DNA of 64,000 bases from an uncultured Bacteroidota bacterium. Its GTDB lineage: Bacteria > Bacteroidota > Bacteroidia > Flavobacteriales > Flavobacteriaceae. The stretch spans positions 1 to 64,000 of the forward strand of contig CAILWV010000044.1 of NCBI GenBank assembly GCA_903838055.1, in the 5' to 3' direction. A program made the position numbers and the translations under genes. A model generated the notes under the pieces. It saw only the letters and a program-made list of their open reading frames with translations, was not told the DNA's origin and made no database searches. This document shows, one piece after another, positions 9,165 through 18,581 of this stretch (the stretch's first letter is position 1; every line of letters starts with the position of its first letter).

Positions 9165-10025
9165 ATGGCTAACTTAAAGGAAATCCGTAATAGAATAACG
9201 TCCGTTTCATCTACGATGCAGATTACATCTGCAATGAAAATGGTTTCTGCTGCAAAGTTGAAAAAAGCACAAGATGCAATTACAGCAATGCGTCCTTATG
9301 CAGAAAAATTAACGGAATTATTACAAAGTTTAAGTGCAACAATGGATGGTGAAGTAGGCGGAAGCTTTACTGCACAACGCGAAGTAAATAAAGTACTTAT
9401 TGTTGCGGTTACTTCTAACAGAGGTTTATGTGGTGCTTTTAATTCGAATATTATCAAACAAGCTAAAACTATTGCAGACTCGTATGCAGGTAAACAAGTA
9501 GATGTTTTTGCAATTGGTAAAAAAGGAAATGATGCTTTAGGTAAAACAAATAAAGTTGTTGGTAACAAAAGCGAAATTTTTGATAATCTAACGTTTGATA
9601 ATGTGGCTGAAATTGCTCAAATCTTAACAGAAAAATTTACTTCTGGCGAATACGATAAAATTGAAATTGTATACAATCAATTTAAGAATGCTGCAACACA
9701 AATAGTTCAAACAGAACAATTTTTACCTTTAGCTCCAGTAAAATCAGACATCCCAGTTACTACTGGAGATTATCTTTTTGAACCATCTAAAGAAGAAATC
9801 GTTTTAACATTAATTCCAAAATCGTTAAAAACACAGTTGTATAAAGCAATTCGCGATTCATTTGCTTCAGAACACGGAGCTCGAATGACTGCAATGCACA
9901 AAGCAACAGACAACGCAACAGAATTAAGAGATCAATTAAAATTAACTTACAATAAAGCACGTCAAGCTGCAATTACTAACGAGATTTTAGAGATTGTTGG
10001 TGGAGCTGAAGCGTTAAAAGGATAA
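9165..10025 (+). CDS. atpG: ATP synthase F1 subunit gamma
   Basis: The 286-residue central-stalk subunit has the two signature coiled-coil ends: an N-terminus with MQITSAMKMVSAAKLKKAQ and a C-terminus with ARQAAITNEILEIVGGAEAL. The 73-base gap after atpA contains an imperfect 12-bp stem (TCTGGGTTATAG with CTAAAGCCCAGA). No atpD or atpC follows; the beta and epsilon genes must lie elsewhere, as is usual in Bacteroidota. Confidence 0.96.
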   Translation: MANLKEIRNRITSVSSTMQITSAMKMVSAAKLKKAQDAITAMRPYAEKLTELLQSLSATMDGEVGGSFTAQREVNKVLIVAVTSNRGLCGAFNSNIIKQAKTIADSYAGKQVDVFAIGKKGNDALGKTNKVVGNKSEIFDNLTFDNVAEIAQILTEKFTSGEYDKIEIVYNQFKNAATQIVQTEQFLPLAPVKSDIPVTTGDYLFEPSKEEIVLTLIPKSLKTQLYKAIRDSFASEHGARMTAMHKATDNATELRDQLKLTYNKARQAAITNEILEIVGGAEALKG

Positions 10026-10046
10026 TTATTATTATAATAAAATCAT

Positions 10047-10077
10047 AAAAGAGTCAACATTTGTTGGCTCTTTTTTT
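10047..10077 (+). terminator. Rho-independent terminator of the ATP synthase operon
   Basis: AAAAGAGTCAAC at 10047-10058 pairs, with one G-T pair, with GTTGGCTCTTTT at 10063-10074, and a run of T follows. It lies 21 bases after the atpG stop. It also excludes the longest start of the next gene (TTG at 10061), which would sit inside the hairpin. Confidence 0.85.
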
Positions 10078-10126
10078 ATTACATCGATATTATAACTATT
10101 TTTGTTTTTCATTAAAGAAATATACC

Positions 10127-11617
10127 TTGAGTTTATATAAAAACTTATTCAAACAAACTGCAATTTATGGTTTGGCCATGGTGCTTCCAAGAATGCTTAG
10201 CTTCTTTTTGGTTCGACTTTACACTAATGTGCTTCCAAACCGTGCAGATTATGCCGATTTAACCACGGTATTATCATGGATGGTATTTTTTAATGTGATT
10301 TTATCCTATGGTTTAGAAACTGCTTTTTTTCGGTTTTATAATTCAGAAGACGACAAGAAAAAAGTAATTGCCACTTCAACAATTTCAATTTTTTGGAGTT
10401 CTTTAGTTTTTCTAATTGTAGCCTTATTATTTAGAAATACATTAGCAAGTTATGCAAATGTTGAAGTGCAATACATTACCTATTCTATTTGGATATTGGT
10501 ATTAGATGCTTTGGTTATTATTCCGTTTTCAAAATTAAGAGCAAATCAAAGACCATTGCGTTATGCCGCAATTAAAATTGGTAACGTAGTTATTAATTTA
10601 GGTTTGAACTTCTTCTTTTTATTGGCATTGCCAAATATTGCAACGTCAGACCCAAACGGCATATTTGCATCCATTTATGTAGACGACTTTCAAGTAGGTT
10701 ATATTTTTCTATCCATGTTAATTTCAAGTTTAGCCACATTCGTTGTCTTAGCTCCCGATTATTTCAAAATAAATTGGAAGTTGGATCCCGAATTATGGAA
10801 ACGTATGATGAAATACGGATTACCAATATTAATCGCAGGATTAGCGTTTGCCATAAACGAACATTTTGACAAAATTCTTTTAGGTAAATTACTACCTCCA
10901 AATATCGCCAAGTCGGAAGTAGGTGCTTACTCCGCTTGTTATAAATTAGGATTATTCATGGTTTTATTTAGAACTGCGTATACCTTAGGAATAGAACCTT
11001 TTTTCTTTAGTCACTCGAGCAATGAAAACGCACCCCAAACCTATGCAACAATAACTAAATATTTTGTGATCTTTGGTTCTTTTATTTCTTTAAGCGTGAT
11101 TGTTTTTGCCGATTTATTGAAAATTATTTTATTAGACAATAAAACGTATTGGGCAGCAATGAAAGTAGTCCCACTGATTGTTTTTGCTAATTTCTTTTTA
11201 GGAATTTACGCCAATTTATCGGTTTGGTACAAGTTAATAGATAAAACCAAAATAGGAGCTTATATTTCTATAGTAGGCGCAGTGGTAACATTAGCCCTAA
11301 ATTATCTTTTAATTCCTTTAAAAGGCACTTTTGGAAGCTATTATGGCTCTGCAATTGCAACGATTGCTGCTTATGGAAGCATGATGGCCTTATCCTATTA
11401 CTTAGGCAAAAATAAATACCCTATTCCATACGATAGAGTTCGAATTTTTGGCTATTTAACTTTGAGTATTTTGTTTTCTGCAATTTCATTTTACATTCCG
11501 TATATAAGAGAAAATTATTTTATTAAAATTGGACTCCTCTTTTTGTTTTTGTATTTCATTTATTACAGCGAAAAAGAAACCTTACTTAGAATATTAAAAA
11601 GAAAACCAAAAAAATGA
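10127..11617 (+). CDS. polysaccharide flippase (MATE/Wzx-like membrane protein)
   Basis: The reading frame is open from TTG 10061, but that codon is inside the terminator of the previous operon. TTG at 10127 gives a protein beginning [17 protein letters not shown], which has the look of the family's usual N-terminus, and a length of 496 residues. About 12-14 membrane helices and a C-terminal polysaccharide-biosynthesis domain suggest a lipid-linked saccharide exporter of the MATE/MVF superfamily. It shares 4 bases with dut (ATGA). The substrate is unknown; O-antigen or another surface glycan is likely. Confidence 0.8.
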   Translation: MSLYKNLFKQTAIYGLAMVLPRMLSFFLVRLYTNVLPNRADYADLTTVLSWMVFFNVILSYGLETAFFRFYNSEDDKKKVIATSTISIFWSSLVFLIVALLFRNTLASYANVEVQYITYSIWILVLDALVIIPFSKLRANQRPLRYAAIKIGNVVINLGLNFFFLLALPNIATSDPNGIFASIYVDDFQVGYIFLSMLISSLATFVVLAPDYFKINWKLDPELWKRMMKYGLPILIAGLAFAINEHFDKILLGKLLPPNIAKSEVGAYSACYKLGLFMVLFRTAYTLGIEPFFFSHSSNENAPQTYATITKYFVIFGSFISLSVIVFADLLKIILLDNKTYWAAMKVVPLIVFANFFLGIYANLSVWYKLIDKTKIGAYISIVGAVVTLALNYLLIPLKGTFGSYYGSAIATIAAYGSMMALSYYLGKNKYPIPYDRVRIFGYLTLSILFSAISFYIPYIRENYFIKIGLLFLFLYFIYYSEKETLLRILKRKPKK

Positions 11618-12048
11618 ACATAAAAATCATCAATAAATCGCAACACGAGTTACCAAACTACGAAACTATAGCTTCGGCAGGAATGGATTTACGTGCCAAT
11701 ATTTCTGATCCAATAACCTTAAAAACATTAGAAAGAACGATTGTAAAAACCGGCCTTTTTATTGAATTACCAATTGGTTATGAAGCTCAAGTTCGCCCAA
11801 GAAGTGGATTGGCTGCTAAGAAAGGAATCACCGTTCTTAATTCTCCAGGTACAGTTGATGCCGATTACAGAGGTGAAATTGGAGTAATTTTAGTAAATTT
11901 ATCCAATGAAGATTTTGTAATTGAAAATGGCGAACGCATTGCTCAATTAATCATTGCAAAACACGAAAGAGCAGATTGGGTAGAAGTTCAGGAATTGTCA
12001 GAAACTTCAAGAAGTGAAGGCGGTTTTGGCAGTACTGGCGTGAAATAG
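11614..12048 (+). CDS. dut: deoxyuridine 5'-triphosphate nucleotidohydrolase (dUTPase)
   Basis: The 144-residue enzyme hydrolyses dUTP to dUMP and pyrophosphate, keeping uracil out of DNA and feeding dTMP synthesis. All five trimeric dUTPase motifs are visible: [29 protein letters not shown] with the catalytic Asp, GERIAQLII, and the C-terminal [10 protein letters not shown] that closes over the active site. It overlaps the flippase stop by ATGA, so the two are translationally coupled. Confidence 0.96.
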   Translation: MNIKIINKSQHELPNYETIASAGMDLRANISDPITLKTLERTIVKTGLFIELPIGYEAQVRPRSGLAAKKGITVLNSPGTVDADYRGEIGVILVNLSNEDFVIENGERIAQLIIAKHERADWVEVQELSETSRSEGGFGSTGVK

Positions 12049-12164
12049 TTGGCAATGTTCAATAGCAGTAAGCAGTTTTAAAAGCATAGTGCAGTCAAAG
12101 ACAAAAAACTATAACAGAAATAATTAAGTTTTAATACTTAATACTAAAATCTTAATACAAAAGC

Positions 12165-13175
12165 ATGAAAATAATAGTACCAATGGCAGGTCGTGGTTCA
12201 AGATTACGTCCCCACACATTAACCATTCCAAAACCATTAATTCCAATTGCTGGAAAACCAATTGTACACCGATTAGTGGAAGATATTGCAGCAGTTTTAA
12301 ATCAAAATATTGACGAAGTTGCATTTATCATTCACGAAAGTTTTGGCAAAAAAGTAGAAGAAGAATTAATTGCAATAGCTCAAAAACTTGGAGCAAGAGG
12401 AACTATTTACTACCAAAATGAAGCACTTGGAACAGGTCATGCTATTATGTGCGCTAAAGAATCTTTGAGCGGCCCAGCTGTAATTGCTTATGCGGATACG
12501 TTAATTCGTGCAGATTTCGACCTAGATAAAACTGCTGATAGCGTTATTTGGGTAAAACAAGTAGATCAACCAGAGGCTTTTGGAGTTATTAATTTGAATG
12601 AAAAAAACGAAATAATTGAATTGGTAGAGAAACCTAAAGAATTCGTTTCGGATCTTGCAGTAATCGGAATATACTATTTTAAAGATGTTGCCGTTTTAAG
12701 AAATGAGTTACAATTTGTTTTAGACAATAACATTATTCATGGCGGTGAATACCAAATTAATGACGGAATTAAACAAATGATGGCAAAGGGCATGAAATTT
12801 GTACCAGGTAAAGTAGACGAGTGGATGGATTGCGGAAATAAGGATGTTACTGTGGATACTAACAATAGAATGTTGAACTTCTTACACAACGACGGAATTC
12901 ATTTAATTGATTATGATGTGATTCAAGACAACTCTACCATAATTCCACCATGTTATATAGGTAAAAACGTTGTTTTAATTAACGCAACTGTAGGCCCAAA
13001 TGTTTCTTTAGGAGATGGCTGCCATATTAGTAATAGTACTATAAAAAATAGTTTAGTACAAACCCATACACATATCAAGAATGCTCGTTTAGATAATGCA
13101 ATGATTGGAAATCACGCAAGTTATGATGGAGATTTTACAAGTATCAGCATTGGCGATTATTCGGTATTAGAATAA
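12165..13175 (+). CDS. sugar-phosphate nucleotidyltransferase with left-handed beta-helix tail
   Basis: The 336-residue enzyme begins with the NTP-transferase signature (IIVPMAGRGSRLRPHT, then KPLIPIAGKP). The nucleotidyltransferase fold covers about 1-235, and hexapeptide-like repeats (IPPCYIGKNV, INATVGPNVS, ISNSTIKNS) form a left-handed beta-helix at about 255-330. It should activate a sugar 1-phosphate as an NDP-sugar for surface glycans. GlmU-, RmlA- and ManC-like members share this plan and the substrate cannot be read from sequence. The 116-base gap before it shows no clear promoter box. Confidence 0.85.
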   Translation: MKIIVPMAGRGSRLRPHTLTIPKPLIPIAGKPIVHRLVEDIAAVLNQNIDEVAFIIHESFGKKVEEELIAIAQKLGARGTIYYQNEALGTGHAIMCAKESLSGPAVIAYADTLIRADFDLDKTADSVIWVKQVDQPEAFGVINLNEKNEIIELVEKPKEFVSDLAVIGIYYFKDVAVLRNELQFVLDNNIIHGGEYQINDGIKQMMAKGMKFVPGKVDEWMDCGNKDVTVDTNNRMLNFLHNDGIHLIDYDVIQDNSTIIPPCYIGKNVVLINATVGPNVSLGDGCHISNSTIKNSLVQTHTHIKNARLDNAMIGNHASYDGDFTSISIGDYSVLE

Positions 13176-13184
13176 ATATAACAT

Positions 13185-13214
13185 TTCCTTAGGGAGTTTT
13201 CCTTGAGGAGTTTT
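13185..13214. repeat. short tandem repeat before the TPR gene
   Basis: Two adjacent 14-base units, TTCCTTAGGGAGTT and TTCCTTGAGGAGTT, lie in the 49-base gap between the nucleotidyltransferase and TPR genes. They differ at two positions. The second contains AGGAG, but this is too far from the ATG at 13225 to act as an ordinary ribosome-binding site. Confidence 0.5.
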
Positions 13215-13224
13215 TAAAAAATAA

Positions 13225-14583
13225 ATGAAAAAAATAGTTTTATTCGGTTTCCTTTCCGGATTATTTTTCTTTTCCAATTATCTATTTGCTCAAGCAGAGC
13301 CTATAGATTCTTTGTCAACCCCTCAAAGTAAATTTGAAGATTCTTTCTATGAATCTTTAAAGCATAAAGGAATGGAAAACTACGATAAGGCTATTGCATC
13401 ACTTGAAAAATGTGAAGCCATTCAATCAGATAATTCTATTGTTTACTTTGAATTAGCAAAAAATTATTTATCTCTAAAAAAGTACAACGAAGCCTACGAA
13501 AATTTTGAAAAAGTAACTAAAACCGATCCTAAAAACCGATGGGCATGGGCTGGAATGTATGATGTATGTTATGAAACAAACGATTACAACCAGGCTATAG
13601 TAATAGTAAAAAAATTGATTGAGTTCAAACCGGATTATAGAGAAGATTTAGTTTCTCTTTACATGAATACCCAACAATATGACAAAGCATTAAATTTAAT
13701 AAATGAACTCAATCAAACGGTTGGAAAATCGGATAAGCGAGAATTATATAAAGCGCAAATTTTGCAAGATGCTAAATACCAAGGATCCGAAAAGGCTAAT
13801 TTATTAGATAAGATAAAGCAGTTTCCTAAAGATGAATCCAATTATGTTGAATTAATTTATATGTATTCTCAAAGCAACCAGGAAGATAAAGCGCTTGAGG
13901 TAGCAAAGCAATTAGAAAATGAAATTCCAACTTCGGATTGGGCACAAGTAAGTTTATTTAAATTTCATTTGAATAATAACGATGGTGAAAAAGCCGTAAA
14001 AGCAATGAATATTGTATTGGCAAGTGATAAAATAGACAATAAAATTAAGCATCGAATTTTAAATGAATTTTTAATTTTCACCAAAAACAATCCTCAATTT
14101 AGTAATGATTTAGATCATGCTATTGGTTATTTTGATAATGATAAAGAGGTAAAAGTAGCTAAAGAGATAGGTAAGTTTTATCAAAATAAAAAAGATTGGA
14201 GCAAAGCAATTCACTATTATGAAATGCACTTAAAGACTACCAATGACGATATGGAATCTATTTTGTTTTTGATGCAAGCATATACCGAAAATTTACAATT
14301 TGATAAATTAGATAAAGCTTCAGAAGAGCAATTGCAATTGTTTCCATCACAACCGCATTTGTATTATTATAATGGATTAGCAAATAACCAATTAAAAAAC
14401 TATAAAAAAGCTAAGGATGTTCTTGAATCGGGCATTGATTTTATTATAGATGACACAAACTTAGAGATTAATTTCAACTTGCAATTAGGTGAAGCTAATA
14501 ATGGATTGGGAGATTTTAAAAAGAAAGACACCTATTTTTCAAAAGCGAATGCATTAATCGAAAAACAAAAAAGCAAAAAATAA
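13225..14583 (+). CDS. exported tetratricopeptide-repeat protein
   Basis: The 452-residue protein has a signal peptide (about 1-22, ending LFAQ) and then a helical array of TPR units across about 40-445, for example ENYDKAIASLEKCEAIQ and KKYNEAYENFEKVTKTDP. It would act as a periplasmic or outer-membrane scaffold. It sits before a DUF4292 lipoprotein and an EnvC-like protein, a trio I associate with Bacteroidota envelope biogenesis, so a role in lipoprotein or cell-wall assembly is likely but unproven. Confidence 0.82.
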   Translation: MKKIVLFGFLSGLFFFSNYLFAQAEPIDSLSTPQSKFEDSFYESLKHKGMENYDKAIASLEKCEAIQSDNSIVYFELAKNYLSLKKYNEAYENFEKVTKTDPKNRWAWAGMYDVCYETNDYNQAIVIVKKLIEFKPDYREDLVSLYMNTQQYDKALNLINELNQTVGKSDKRELYKAQILQDAKYQGSEKANLLDKIKQFPKDESNYVELIYMYSQSNQEDKALEVAKQLENEIPTSDWAQVSLFKFHLNNNDGEKAVKAMNIVLASDKIDNKIKHRILNEFLIFTKNNPQFSNDLDHAIGYFDNDKEVKVAKEIGKFYQNKKDWSKAIHYYEMHLKTTNDDMESILFLMQAYTENLQFDKLDKASEEQLQLFPSQPHLYYYNGLANNQLKNYKKAKDVLESGIDFIIDDTNLEINFNLQLGEANNGLGDFKKKDTYFSKANALIEKQKSKK

Positions 14584-14606
14584 TATCCCTACATATAGGC
14601 ATACAA

Positions 14607-15380
14607 ATGAAAAAATACCTTTCCATATTAGTATTAATATTATTAGCATCTTGCAAATCAAAAGCCGTTTTATTAGAGGGAAATGCTAGTAATACTGTTT
14701 CGGCAGATAAAATTATTACAAGTTACGACAACAATAAAATTGATTTTTCTACATTATATATAAAAGCTAATGCTAAATATGAAGACGATAAGCAATCACA
14801 AAATGTTCAAGCAGAAATTAAAATAAAAAAGAACGAAAGAATATTAGTTAGTATTCGAATATTAGGATTTACAGTAGCTAAGGCATTGATTACTCCTGAT
14901 TCTGTTAAATATTATGAGAAGATTGGAAATAAATTTTTTGAAGGAGATTATGCAACTTTGAGCCAATGGCTTGGTACCGATTTGGATTTTCAAAAAGTGC
15001 AAAATATGTTCTTAGGAAAAACTTTAGATGATTTGCATAAAGGGAAATATGCAGTTTCTATATTAGAAAAATTATATAAATTGCAATCCAATCCAGATGC
15101 CAAAATTGATAAATCTTTCTTCTTTGAAAGTGATAATTTCTTAGTAAAAAAACAAGAAATTAATCAACCTTTACTAGATAGAACCTTACAAATTGCGTAT
15201 CCTGAATATAAAAAATACGATGCAATGATTTTACCTATATCTTTGGCAATTGATGCAAGACAAAAAGAAAGTAAAACTAACATCAATATAGAATATAAAA
15301 ATGTTTCCTTTAATGAAGACCTTTCTTTTCCTTACAACGTTCCCGAAGGTTATGAAAGAATTTCAATAGACAAGATATAA
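14607..15380 (+). CDS. DUF4292 family lipoprotein
   Basis: The 257-residue protein has a type II signal peptide with lipobox LASC (Cys16 lipidated). The mature part has the beta-rich pattern of LolB/LolA-like folds (AEIKIKKNERILVSIRILGF, VKYYEKIGNKFFEGDY), and I assign it to DUF4292. Flavobacteria encode it between a TPR protein and an M23-like protein, as here. A role in lipoprotein or lipid transfer to the outer membrane is plausible from the fold only. Confidence 0.78.
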   Translation: MKKYLSILVLILLASCKSKAVLLEGNASNTVSADKIITSYDNNKIDFSTLYIKANAKYEDDKQSQNVQAEIKIKKNERILVSIRILGFTVAKALITPDSVKYYEKIGNKFFEGDYATLSQWLGTDLDFQKVQNMFLGKTLDDLHKGKYAVSILEKLYKLQSNPDAKIDKSFFFESDNFLVKKQEINQPLLDRTLQIAYPEYKKYDAMILPISLAIDARQKESKTNINIEYKNVSFNEDLSFPYNVPEGYERISIDKI

Positions 15381-15385
15381 TTATT

Positions 15386-16639
15386 ATGCAAAAAAAATTA
15401 GTCACTTTACTTTTCATCTTCCTAACTTCATTGGCTTGGAGCCAACAAACGCAAGAAGAATTGGAGCAAAGAAAAAATAAAATTCAGGAAGAAATTCAGG
15501 AAAAAGAACGTTTACTTCAAGAAGTTCGAGGCAAAGAGAAATCTGTTGTCAAACTATTACAGATCCAAAAAGAGAAAATAGGACTTAAAGAAAAATTAAT
15601 CTATACCACCGAAAAACAAACTAAGTTGCTTAGCAACAATATGTATATTAATCAGATAACGATTAATAAATTGAAAAAAGATTTAGTTGTTTTAAAGGAA
15701 GACTATGCTGAAATGATTGTGAAATCGTATAAAAGTCGATCACAACAAAGCAGAGCAATGTTTTTATTATCTTCAGAAAATTTCTCGCAAGCCTACAAAC
15801 GATTGCAATACATGAAGCAATATTCAAGTTATAGAAAAATGCAAGGTGATGAAATTAAAGATAAAACCACTAAACTTGCGGACTATAACGCAAAATTAAG
15901 TGGACAAAAAACAGATAAAGAAAAACTACTTGCTGAACAAGAAAAGCAACGTGCAGATCTTGAAAAAGAAAAACAAGAGCAAGAAAAAATTGCCAATAGT
16001 TTAAAGAAAGACAAGAAACAAATTGCTGCCGAAATAAAGAAAAAGCAGTTAGAATCTAAAAAAATAGACGCTCAAATTCAAAAAATGATTCGAGATGCTA
16101 TTGCTGAAGCCAATAGAAAAGCAGCGGCAGCAAAGGTTAAAGCAAATCCGAAAACTACAACCGTTGCAGAAACGAAAAAGATTGAAGAATCAGTAAGTAT
16201 AGTGTTAACCCCTGAGGGTCAATTGATTTCTAATAATTTTAAAGCCAATAAAGGAAGTTTGAATTGGCCTGTAGAAAAAGGAGCAATCACTTTAGGTTAT
16301 GGAGATCAGCCACACCCTGTATATAAAACACTAACTATTCATAATAGTGGAGTGGAAATCACTACCGATCCAGGGTCTAACGCTAGAGCCGTTTTTAGCG
16401 GGGAAGTAACTAAAGTAATAATTATGTCGCCATTGACCAAGTTAGTGTGTGTACAACACGGAGATTTCTTTACCGTGTATCAAAACTTAAGTTCCGTAAA
16501 TGTAAGCGCAGGAGATCATGTTTCTGCTAAGCAAAGCCTCGGAAAAATTAGAACTAATGCTGAAGGGAAAACTATATTGAAATTTACTATTTCCCAAAAT
16601 GCGAATTTTGTAAATCCAACTCTTTGGTTGAAGCGATAG
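15386..16639 (+). CDS. EnvC-like murein hydrolase activator (degenerate M23/LytM)
   Basis: The 417-residue protein has a signal peptide (about 1-19), a long coiled coil (about 22-260) and a C-terminal LytM fold (about 290-415). Metal ligands look lost: where active M23 enzymes have HxGxD there is NSGVE, and the usual YxHL reads YQNL. Such degenerate domains activate amidases rather than cut peptidoglycan, as EnvC does in E. coli. It begins 5 bases after the DUF4292 gene. A role in septal wall splitting is inferred. Confidence 0.86.
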   Translation: MQKKLVTLLFIFLTSLAWSQQTQEELEQRKNKIQEEIQEKERLLQEVRGKEKSVVKLLQIQKEKIGLKEKLIYTTEKQTKLLSNNMYINQITINKLKKDLVVLKEDYAEMIVKSYKSRSQQSRAMFLLSSENFSQAYKRLQYMKQYSSYRKMQGDEIKDKTTKLADYNAKLSGQKTDKEKLLAEQEKQRADLEKEKQEQEKIANSLKKDKKQIAAEIKKKQLESKKIDAQIQKMIRDAIAEANRKAAAAKVKANPKTTTVAETKKIEESVSIVLTPEGQLISNNFKANKGSLNWPVEKGAITLGYGDQPHPVYKTLTIHNSGVEITTDPGSNARAVFSGEVTKVIIMSPLTKLVCVQHGDFFTVYQNLSSVNVSAGDHVSAKQSLGKIRTNAEGKTILKFTISQNANFVNPTLWLKR

Positions 16640-16705
16640 ATTTGCAATCAATAACAATTGTAAAATAATTAATTTTATAATTATAGAATATTAATTGCAC
16701 TATAA

Positions 16706-17830
16706 ATGGCATTAGCAACAACTATTTTTAACTTAACTATGATCGCCGGAATTTTTCTGGGAATTATCTTTATTATTTTCACACAATTCTCCAATAGAAG
16801 AAAAGATAAAGCAGTTATTTATTTAAATCTAATTGTTCTTTTTATTACTCTAAATAATTTGCAAATTTATTTAGTAGACAATTCTATTTTAGAAGTTAAT
16901 TTCTTCGTCCGAAAATTATTAATTCCATGGTATGTAATGATTTTGCCATCATTTTATGCCTTCGTTATTTATTATTTAAAGATTGAAAAGCAAATAAACA
17001 ATTATATTGGATTTGCTATTACTTTTTTTGGATTAGAATTGTTAATTAGAGTACTATTTGCAGTATTTTTTTATGGTGATAAATATAATTATGCTGCTGC
17101 AAAATATTCACAAATTGAAGAGATAATCAATGTAATATATGCTTTTTATTTCTTTTTTAAGGCCTATTTGGTATTCTTCAAGCATTCTAAGTTGTATGCA
17201 TTTGTATTAAAATTCGATACCATACAATGGTTAAAAAACTTTATGTTTCTCGGAAGTTTAGTATTATTACTTTGGGTTTCTGCAGTTATTTTAAATTTAG
17301 ATAAAGTTCTAAACCCAACAATATTTATATATTATCCTATGCGATTTAGTTGTTCAGTAGTATTATATTGGATAGGTTACCAAGGGTTTTTTAATTACGA
17401 AATGTTAACAGAACGCATAGAACTACGAAAATTAGTTGCTAAAACAGATGGAGAAATTCCTTCACATCCTAAAGAAATAAAAGAAACGTCCTCTACAGAT
17501 AAGTTATTAAGTATTAAAGAATATATAGAATCAAATAAAAGATATTTAGATCCTAATTTTAGTTTAGAAATGCTTTCTACTGAATTAAAAATAAGCACAA
17601 GTTCCTTATCGCAAACAATTAATAAAGACAATACCACTAACTTTTCAGATTATATTAATCATTTGCGTATAGAAAAAGCAAAAAAACACCTTACTAAAGC
17701 AGCCTATAAAAATTATACTATTTTAGCTATTGGTTTAGAATGTGGTTTTAACTCCAAGTCTACATTTTATAGCGCTTTCAAGAAGTTTACTAACACAACT
17801 CCATCTGATTTTAGATTGAAAAATCAATAA
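16706..17830 (+). CDS. membrane-bound AraC-family regulator
   Basis: The 374-residue protein has six to seven N-terminal membrane helices (about 5-230), a short linker, and an AraC-type double helix-turn-helix at about 275-372 (YLDPNFSLEMLSTELKISTSSLSQTIN, split here for length, then GFNSKSTFYSAFKKFTNTTPSDFR). This plan is common in Flavobacteriia, where the membrane part is thought to sense an envelope signal or small molecule. It stands alone before a row of exported proteins on the same strand, which are its most obvious candidate targets. Confidence 0.88.
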   Translation: MALATTIFNLTMIAGIFLGIIFIIFTQFSNRRKDKAVIYLNLIVLFITLNNLQIYLVDNSILEVNFFVRKLLIPWYVMILPSFYAFVIYYLKIEKQINNYIGFAITFFGLELLIRVLFAVFFYGDKYNYAAAKYSQIEEIINVIYAFYFFFKAYLVFFKHSKLYAFVLKFDTIQWLKNFMFLGSLVLLLWVSAVILNLDKVLNPTIFIYYPMRFSCSVVLYWIGYQGFFNYEMLTERIELRKLVAKTDGEIPSHPKEIKETSSTDKLLSIKEYIESNKRYLDPNFSLEMLSTELKISTSSLSQTINKDNTTNFSDYINHLRIEKAKKHLTKAAYKNYTILAIGLECGFNSKSTFYSAFKKFTNTTPSDFRLKNQ

Positions 17831-17885
17831 ATCAAATAGTCCTATATTCTACAAATAGGTCTAATATTCTTTAATTAAAATAATA

Positions 17886-17919
17886 TTGGACATTCCTTTA
17901 CAGGCAAATTCTACTTTTG
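17886..17919 (+). promoter_or_regulatory. promoter before the 17943 exported protein
   Basis: TTG at 17886-17888 and TACTTTTG at 17912-17919 match the Bacteroidota -33 and -7 boxes with a 23-base spacer. Transcription would start near 17926. This places the true start at ATG 17943 and rules out the longer ORF that starts at the TTG of the -33 box. Confidence 0.6.
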
Positions 17920-17942
17920 AGTATCCTTTAAATTTAAAGTTT

Positions 17943-18578
17943 ATGAAAAAAGTAATTTTATTAAGTGTACTATTTCCTCTAATTTGTCTTTCTCAGCATA
18001 AAAACGAATGGTTTTTTGGTGCCGAAATAGGTAATAATACAATCAATTCATTTCAATTAGGGGAGCCTAATAAATCATTTCAAGGAGGCATTGTAGCCGA
18101 ATACTACATCGGCGAAAGTTGGAGTTTAATAGGACGAATTAAATACTTTAAAACGGGAGTATCGTTTTATGCTCAAAGCACCCATAGTGGTAGTTGGTTT
18201 GATTTAGGATCCGATGGGTATTTTGGTGTTTTCAATGGGTCGGTTATCTCAATTCCTGTGAATATTAAAAATGAATTTAATATTACCTCAAAAATTAAAG
18301 GTAACGTCAAATTAGGTTTGGCGTACAATCGGGAGATTAAAAGTGAATATTACTTTTCTTCCAATTTAAATACCGATAATTCTAAATCTTTTACAAGTTT
18401 GAATGCTGGGTTTGGTATTAACTATTATCTTACTAATAAAACTGCATTTTACATCGACCTTGAAACCTATCAGTTAGGAGGCTATAAAGCCAGTAGTAAT
18501 GGCTTAGTCTTTACTAAAAATTATTACACTACTAATAATTTAATAAATATTGGAATAAAACATAATTTTAAAAAATAA
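17943..18578 (+). CDS. exported protein, probably outer-membrane beta-barrel
   Basis: From ATG 17943 the 211-residue product starts with a signal peptide ending LICLSQ. The rest alternates polar and hydrophobic residues with frequent aromatic ends (WSLIGRIKYFKTGVSFY, GFGINYYLTNKTAFYIDL), and the C-terminus ends NIGIKHNFKK, like a beta-barrel strand. A small outer-membrane barrel is likely. I recognise no specific family. It lies 3 bases before the next gene and follows the AraC regulator. Confidence 0.7.
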   Translation: MKKVILLSVLFPLICLSQHKNEWFFGAEIGNNTINSFQLGEPNKSFQGGIVAEYYIGESWSLIGRIKYFKTGVSFYAQSTHSGSWFDLGSDGYFGVFNGSVISIPVNIKNEFNITSKIKGNVKLGLAYNREIKSEYYFSSNLNTDNSKSFTSLNAGFGINYYLTNKTAFYIDLETYQLGGYKASSNGLVFTKNYYTTNNLINIGIKHNFKK

Positions 18579-18581
18579 ACT

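Noticed and set aside
9787..9972. 61-codon minus-strand ORF in atpG
   Set aside because: It is a shadow ORF in a well-identified gene.
10061..10126. N-terminal extension of the flippase from TTG 10061
   Set aside because: The codons are inside and just after a strong terminator hairpin.
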